From contig NZ_JAHEAG010000002.1 of the NCBI RefSeq assembly GCF_018596315.1, positions 124,001 to 188,000 on the forward strand: a stretch of DNA of 64,000 nt. Reading direction: 5' to 3'. A program made the translations under genes and the position numbers. The notes under the pieces were generated by a model that made no database searches, was not told the DNA's origin, and saw nothing but the letters and a program-made list of their open reading frames with translations. This stretch comes from Bradyrhizobium sp. SRL28. GTDB lineage: Bacteria; Pseudomonadota; Alphaproteobacteria; Rhizobiales; Xanthobacteraceae. The stretch's first letter is position 1; each line of letters starts with the position of its first letter. Positions 59,807 through 64,000 of this stretch are shown in pieces.

Positions 59807-61237
59807 ATGAGCGATGAACTCTGCTTCCTGCCTGCGACCGAACTCCGCGCGCGGATCGTCCGCAAGGATGTTTCCCCGGTCGAAATTACGCGTTCTGTTC
59901 TTGCGCGCGCCGAGCGAATGCAGCCCGAGTTGAACTGCTTCATCACGTTGTGCGGCGATGAGGCCATGGCCGAGGCGAGGAAGGCGGAGCGTGAGGTCAT
60001 GGCCGGAGGCGCGCTGGGCCTTCTTCACGGCATTCCGTTCACGGTGAAGGATATCGTCAACACCAAGGGAGTGCGAACGACCTTCGGCGCGATCCCCTAC
60101 AAGGATAACGTGCCTGACCATGACGCGGTCGCCGTGGCGCGAATGCGGGCAGAGGGTGCCATCCTCGTAGGCAAGACCACGACGCCGGAGTTCGGCACCA
60201 AGTGCCTGACGGATTCGCCGCTGTTCGGCCGCACGTGCAATGCCTGGAGTGGCGCGCGCTCGAGCGGCGGGTCGAGCGGGGGAGCGGCGGTTGCGGTTGC
60301 CAGTGGCATCGCGCCGCTTGCCATCGCGACGGATGGCGGCGGCTCGACGCGGATTCCGGCAGCCTGCAATGGCGTTGTCGGGCTGAAGCAAAGCAACGGC
60401 GTTATTCCCCACAGTCAGGTGCAGGACGCGTTCGGTAACCAGACCTATGTGACCCCGACGACGCGTACCGTCGCAGACACCGCCTTGATGATGCAGGCGA
60501 TGTCGGGAGAAGACGCTTCTGATCCGTGGTCGATCGGATTTCCGCAGTGGGATTTTGTCGAGGGATCGGCGCCAAACGGCGATCTGCGCGGGCGCAAGGT
60601 TGCATTCTGCCTCGCGCCGCTCGGGCGGCCGGTCGCGGCCGATGTGGTCGCTGCATTCAAGGTCGCGCTTGCCAGGCTTGAGGCGCTCGGGGCCGAGGTC
60701 GAGGAAATGTCCGGCGACGGATTTGAAGTGGAGCCGATCTGGCGCGCCATCAATCACACCGCCTGGCGCGCGCGGTTCGAGAAGCTGGCGGCCGATCATG
60801 GCGACGTGCTGAGCGAAACCTTCATGAAGCAACTGGCGCTGGCGACGAAGATCAGCGGTGTTGACTATCAGCAGGCGATGTTTGACCGTACGGCGCTGTT
60901 CCGGCGGATTCAGATGTTGCTGCAGAGGGTCGATATTCTCGCGATGCCAACCATCACCCGCACCGCGCTTCCGATCGATCAGGACCTGTTCGGTACGATA
61001 GAAATCGACGGCCGGGTATTCAGCGACGTGCGGCCGAGCTGGTTTCCCTGGACAATGCCGTTCAACATGACCGGCCATCCCGCGGTCAGTCTGCCCTGCG
61101 GCTTTGATGCGGACGGCCTGCCGATCGGCATTCAACTCGTCGGCAAATTCCGCGGAGACATCGAATTGCTGCGCGTCAGCGCGCTATTTGAGGCCTCGCA
61201 AGATCTTCTCGGCCGGTGGCCGAGCTTGGCCGGCTAA
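59807..61237 (+). CDS. Amidase signature-family hydrolase
   Basis: The ATG at 59807 gives 476 residues; an ATG at 59723 is possible but lies in the promoter. The Ser-cisSer-Lys triad is visible as K81 (FTVKDIVN), S156 in the GGSSGGAA loop and S180 in DGGGSTRIPA. Spacing of 24 between the two serines is as in known family members. It hydrolyses a carboxamide in the cytoplasm. It is followed by a peptide-type ABC importer that probably brings in the amide substrate. Confidence 0.93.
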   Translation: MSDELCFLPATELRARIVRKDVSPVEITRSVLARAERMQPELNCFITLCGDEAMAEARKAEREVMAGGALGLLHGIPFTVKDIVNTKGVRTTFGAIPYKDNVPDHDAVAVARMRAEGAILVGKTTTPEFGTKCLTDSPLFGRTCNAWSGARSSGGSSGGAAVAVASGIAPLAIATDGGGSTRIPAACNGVVGLKQSNGVIPHSQVQDAFGNQTYVTPTTRTVADTALMMQAMSGEDASDPWSIGFPQWDFVEGSAPNGDLRGRKVAFCLAPLGRPVAADVVAAFKVALARLEALGAEVEEMSGDGFEVEPIWRAINHTAWRARFEKLAADHGDVLSETFMKQLALATKISGVDYQQAMFDRTALFRRIQMLLQRVDILAMPTITRTALPIDQDLFGTIEIDGRVFSDVRPSWFPWTMPFNMTGHPAVSLPCGFDADGLPIGIQLVGKFRGDIELLRVSALFEASQDLLGRWPSLAG

Positions 61238-61303
61238 GCGAAAATGCGGCTGTCACCACACATGGTCGGTAACAGATCTGGCCGCTAACAAGGGAATCGG
61301 GAC

Positions 61304-62254
61304 TTGAGCGTCTTCATTTTCCGCCGCTTTCTGACGCTGATCGCGACGCTGTTCGGCGCGTCGCTGATCATCTTCCTTGTCTTGGATGCCTTGCCCGGCA
61401 ACGCCGCACAGATGCTGATGGGCGCGGATGCTTCGCCTGATGCGGTCCGGGCGCTGATGGTCAAGCTCGGGCTGGATCAACCGCTGCACTATCGGTACGT
61501 CCACTGGATCAAGGGGCTGCTGACGGGCGATCTCGGCAACAGCTATGCCTATGGCACGCCTGTTGCAGGATTGATTGCGGAGCGTCTCATGCTGACAATT
61601 CCATTGGCGATCATGTCCATGTCGATGACGGTGGTGCTGGCCCTTTCTGCCGGCATCTATACGGCGGCAAATCACAACAAGCTCGGCGATGTGGGTGTGA
61701 TGTCGCTGACGCAGTTCGGCATAGCGCTTCCCAATTTCTGGTTCGCCATCCTGCTGATCCTGCTGTTCTCGGTGAAGCTGCAATGGCTTTCGGCCGGCGG
61801 ATTTGCGGGCTGGGACGAAAGCATCATCGCCGGGATCAAGTCGCTGCTGCTGCCTGCGATCTCGCTATCGGTGGTGCAGGCGGCGATCCTCGCACGGGTC
61901 ACGCGCTCGGCGGTGCTTGAGGTGCTGCGTGAGGATTTCGTGCGCACCGCGCGCGCCAAGGGTTTGAGCAAGCGCGACGTATTGTGGCGGCACGTGCTGC
62001 GCAATGCGATGATCCCGGTCATGACGGTGATGGGGTTGCAATTCGCCAATCTGCTGGCGGGTACGATCGTGATCGAGAACGTGTTCTATCTGCCGGGTCT
62101 CGGCCGGCTGATCTTCCAGTCGATCGCCAATCGCGACCTGATCGTGGTGCGCAACTGCGTGATGCTGCTGGCTGCCGTGGTCGTCATCGTCAACTTCGTG
62201 GTCGATGTGCTCTATGCCTTCATCGATCCGCGCATCAAGGTACACAACCTATGA
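61304..62254 (+). CDS. Peptide-type ABC transporter permease, DppB-like (second system)
   Basis: The 316-residue protein starts with the DppB-type helix (FLTLIATLFGASLIIFLVLD) and has the PGNAAQ motif, followed by about six helices and the EAA loop RTARAKGLSKRDVLWRHVLRNA. It lies 66 bases after the amidase gene and overlaps the next permease gene by 4 bases. No binding-protein gene is present between amidase and permease; it must lie further right or elsewhere. Confidence 0.94.
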   Translation: MSVFIFRRFLTLIATLFGASLIIFLVLDALPGNAAQMLMGADASPDAVRALMVKLGLDQPLHYRYVHWIKGLLTGDLGNSYAYGTPVAGLIAERLMLTIPLAIMSMSMTVVLALSAGIYTAANHNKLGDVGVMSLTQFGIALPNFWFAILLILLFSVKLQWLSAGGFAGWDESIIAGIKSLLLPAISLSVVQAAILARVTRSAVLEVLREDFVRTARAKGLSKRDVLWRHVLRNAMIPVMTVMGLQFANLLAGTIVIENVFYLPGLGRLIFQSIANRDLIVVRNCVMLLAAVVVIVNFVVDVLYAFIDPRIKVHNL

Positions 62255-63147
62255 GCACCCCGCTGAGCGCCTCGGCCGAGGTTGGGGCCGCCACCGCGCC
62301 TCCGCGGCCCGCAAGTGGGTTCTGGCGCCGCGCGCTGCGCCATCGCAGCTTTGTCGCGGGCGGCACGCTCAGCCTGATGGTACTCTGCGCCGCCTTGCTG
62401 TCGCTGGTCTGGACGCCGTGGTCAGCCTATGAAATCGACGTGGCCTCCAAGCTGCAGCCGCCGTCGGCGGCGCACTGGCTCGGCACCGACGTGCTCGGCC
62501 GCGATATCGTCTCGTTGCTGCTGGTAGGCGCCCGCTCCACCATCATGGTCGGCGTCATCGCCGTCGGGATCGGCCTCACCTTCGGGGTGTGTCTCGGGCT
62601 GATCGCCGCCGCGCGCAAGGGCTGGACCGAAGAGCTCCTCATGCGGATGAGCGACTTCACCTTTGCATTTCCCGCGGTGCTCTCGGCCATCATGCTGGCT
62701 GCCGTCGCCGGCCCGGGCATGGTGACCTCGATCATCGCCATCGGCATCTTCCAGATTCCAACCCTCGTCCGGCTCACCCGAGGATCGGCCAATGCGATCT
62801 GGGCGCGGGAGTTCGTGCTGGCCGCGCGCGCGTCCGGCAAGGGTGGCTTCCGCATCACGATCGAGCACGTGCTGCCGAACGTGCTGCCGATCCTGATAGT
62901 GCAGGGGACGATCCAGTTTGCACTCGCGATCCTGGCCGAAGCGGCGCTGTCCTATCTCGGGCTTGGCACGCAGCCGCCGCAGCCGTCCTGGGGCCGCATG
63001 CTGAACGACGCGCAGACGCTGCTGTTCCAGTCACCGATGCTCGCGGTCTATCCGGGCGCTGCGATCGCCGTCGCCGTGCTTGGCCTCAATCTCTTCGGAG
63101 ACGGGTTGCGCGACCTGCTCGATCCCCGGCTGGCGCGGGAGCGTTGA
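62251..63147 (+). CDS. Peptide-type ABC transporter permease, DppC-like (second system)
   Basis: The ATG at 62251 gives 298 residues. A cytoplasmic N-terminus precedes the first helix (FVAGGTLSLMVLCAALLSLVW). The family motif LGTDVLGRDIVSLLLVGARS and the coupling loop VLAARASGKGGFRITIEHVLPNV are clear. It partners the DppB-like protein. The ATPase gene starts 2 bases after its stop. Confidence 0.94.
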   Translation: MSTPLSASAEVGAATAPPRPASGFWRRALRHRSFVAGGTLSLMVLCAALLSLVWTPWSAYEIDVASKLQPPSAAHWLGTDVLGRDIVSLLLVGARSTIMVGVIAVGIGLTFGVCLGLIAAARKGWTEELLMRMSDFTFAFPAVLSAIMLAAVAGPGMVTSIIAIGIFQIPTLVRLTRGSANAIWAREFVLAARASGKGGFRITIEHVLPNVLPILIVQGTIQFALAILAEAALSYLGLGTQPPQPSWGRMLNDAQTLLFQSPMLAVYPGAAIAVAVLGLNLFGDGLRDLLDPRLARER

Positions 63148-63149
63148 AC

Positions 63150-64000
63150 ATGAGCGTATCAGCTAACGCGCCTTTGATTGAAGTCAGGGATCTCGGCGTC
63201 CGTCTCAACACTAGCCGCGGGCCCGCGCAGGCCGTTCGCGGCGTCAGTTTCACGCTGAAGCGCGGCGAGACCCTGGGTCTGGTCGGCGAAACCGGCTGCG
63301 GCAAATCCGTCACCGCTCTCGCGCTGATGGGCCTGCTGCCCGAGAGCGCCGTCATCAGCGGCAGCATCCGCCTCGACGGCAGCGAGCTGGTGGGCCTGTC
63401 GGATGCGAACTACTGCAAGCTGCGCGGCAATCGCATCAGCATGATCTTCCAGGAGCCGATGACCGCGCTCAATCCGATGCACACGATCGGGCGCCAGGTG
63501 GCCGAGCCATTGCGGCGCCACACCAATTGCTCGGCGGCAGAGGCACGCAAGGAAGCCATCGCCTTGCTCGATCGTGTCGGGCTTCCCGATGCGGCGAAAC
63601 GCGTCGATGCCTATCCGCACCAGTTCTCCGGCGGCCAGCGCCAACGCGTTACCATTGCCATGGCGCTGGCCTGCCAGCCCGACGTGCTGATCGCCGATGA
63701 GCCGACCACGGCGCTCGACGTCACCATCCAGGGACAGATCCTCGATCTGATCGCAGATATCGTTGCCGAGCGCGGCATGTCGATGGTTCTGATCTCGCAC
63801 GATCTCGGCGTCATCGCCGAGAACGTGCAGCGCATGATGGTGATGTATGGCGGCACCGTCGTCGAAAGCGGCGCGACGGATGCCGTGTTCACGCGCATGG
63901 GACATCCCTATACGCAGGGCCTGTTTCGCGCTCGCCCGCGCCTTGGTGCGCGGAAGGGCACAAGGCTGAAGACCATCGCCGGCACCGTGCCCGAACTGGC
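63150..64000 (+). CDS. Peptide-type ABC transporter ATP-binding protein, DppD-like, cut by window edge
   Basis: The frame is open from the ATG at 63150 to the right edge (about 283 residues). It has Walker [10 protein letters not shown] (about 46-54), [12 protein letters not shown], signature [15 protein letters not shown] and Walker [14 protein letters not shown], with the switch histidine in [16 protein letters not shown] starts the C-terminal oligopeptide-family tail. Either a stand-alone DppD or the first half of a double ATPase is possible. Confidence 0.93.
   Translation, partial: MSVSANAPLIEVRDLGVRLNTSRGPAQAVRGVSFTLKRGETLGLVGETGCGKSVTALALMGLLPESAVISGSIRLDGSELVGLSDANYCKLRGNRISMIFQEPMTALNPMHTIGRQVAEPLRRHTNCSAAEARKEAIALLDRVGLPDAAKRVDAYPHQFSGGQRQRVTIAMALACQPDVLIADEPTTALDVTIQGQILDLIADIVAERGMSMVLISHDLGVIAENVQRMMVMYGGTVVESGATDAVFTRMGHPYTQGLFRARPRLGARKGTRLKTIAGTVPEL

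Noticed and set aside
1..64000. CRISPR arrays, tRNA or rRNA genes, transposases, prophage genes
   Set aside because: No regularly spaced direct repeats, cloverleaf-like segments, rRNA signatures, transposase motifs or integrase genes were seen in reading the window.

Overview
The window is GC-rich, densely coded DNA from an alphaproteobacterium. ChvE-GguAB, the formate dehydrogenase accessory genes of the DUF3305/DUF3306/DUF6352 type, sigma-EcfG-like promoters and the style of intergenic inverted repeats all point to Bradyrhizobium or a close Nitrobacteraceae relative. This is an inference from gene content, not a database match. I see no rRNA, tRNA, CRISPR array, transposase or phage gene, so it reads as ordinary chromosome rich in catabolic and transport operons.

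Layout. (1) 1-8764, minus strand: a peptide/opine-type ABC importer (binding protein, two permeases, one double ATPase) with a class II aldolase, a 2-hydroxyacid dehydrogenase, an aminoglycoside-phosphotransferase-fold kinase and a class III PLP enzyme that runs off the left edge. Divergent from it are a GntR/FCD regulator and a histone-deacetylase-fold amidohydrolase (8865-10636). (2) 11002-25444: a formate dehydrogenase locus. A poly-ferredoxin and an Mrp ATPase face left. A lipoate/biotin-ligase-like protein, four proteins of unknown function, an HTH-TorD fusion chaperone, a Tat-signal small subunit, FdoG-FdoH-FdoI, a 51-residue membrane peptide, a DUF971 protein and a WD40-cytochrome c protein face right. 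The enzyme would oxidise formate in the periplasm and feed electrons into the quinone pool or cytochrome c. FdoG carries cysteine, not selenocysteine. (3) 25477-29404: small stress-type genes (exported peptides, a CBS protein, a host-attachment-family protein), several behind GGAAC-N16/17-CGTT promoters.

(4) 29457-44423: sugar and sugar-acid catabolism. A galactarate-dehydratase-type enzyme diverges from an operon of FadR-type regulator, aldose dehydrogenase, aldose epimerase, sugar lactonase and ChvE-GguAB. Then come 5-keto-4-deoxyglucarate dehydratase (KdgD), a LysR regulator and a TctCBA tripartite carboxylate transporter. GarD plus KdgD would take galactarate to 2-ketoglutarate semialdehyde. 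The other enzymes oxidise free aldoses such as L-arabinose or D-galactose to aldonates.

(5) 44433-58728: a complete C-P lyase (phosphonate) locus. The minus strand carries a 2H-phosphoesterase (DUF1045), a divergent PhnM paralog and a hexapeptide transferase. The plus strand carries phnC-phnD-phnE1-phnE2. phnF is on the minus strand, and phnGHIJKLMN plus a PPOX-family flavoprotein follow on the plus strand. PhoB-type repeats precede three transcription units, and a perfect PhnF-type palindrome lies between phnF and phnG. No PhnP is present; DUF1045 is the likely substitute. (6) 58815-64000: a LysR regulator divergent from an amidase and a second peptide-type ABC importer that runs off the right edge.

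A recurring theme is that three of the four solute-binding-protein genes (6352-7905, chvE and phnD) are followed directly by a strong stem-loop before the membrane components, probably to raise binding-protein yield over permease yield.
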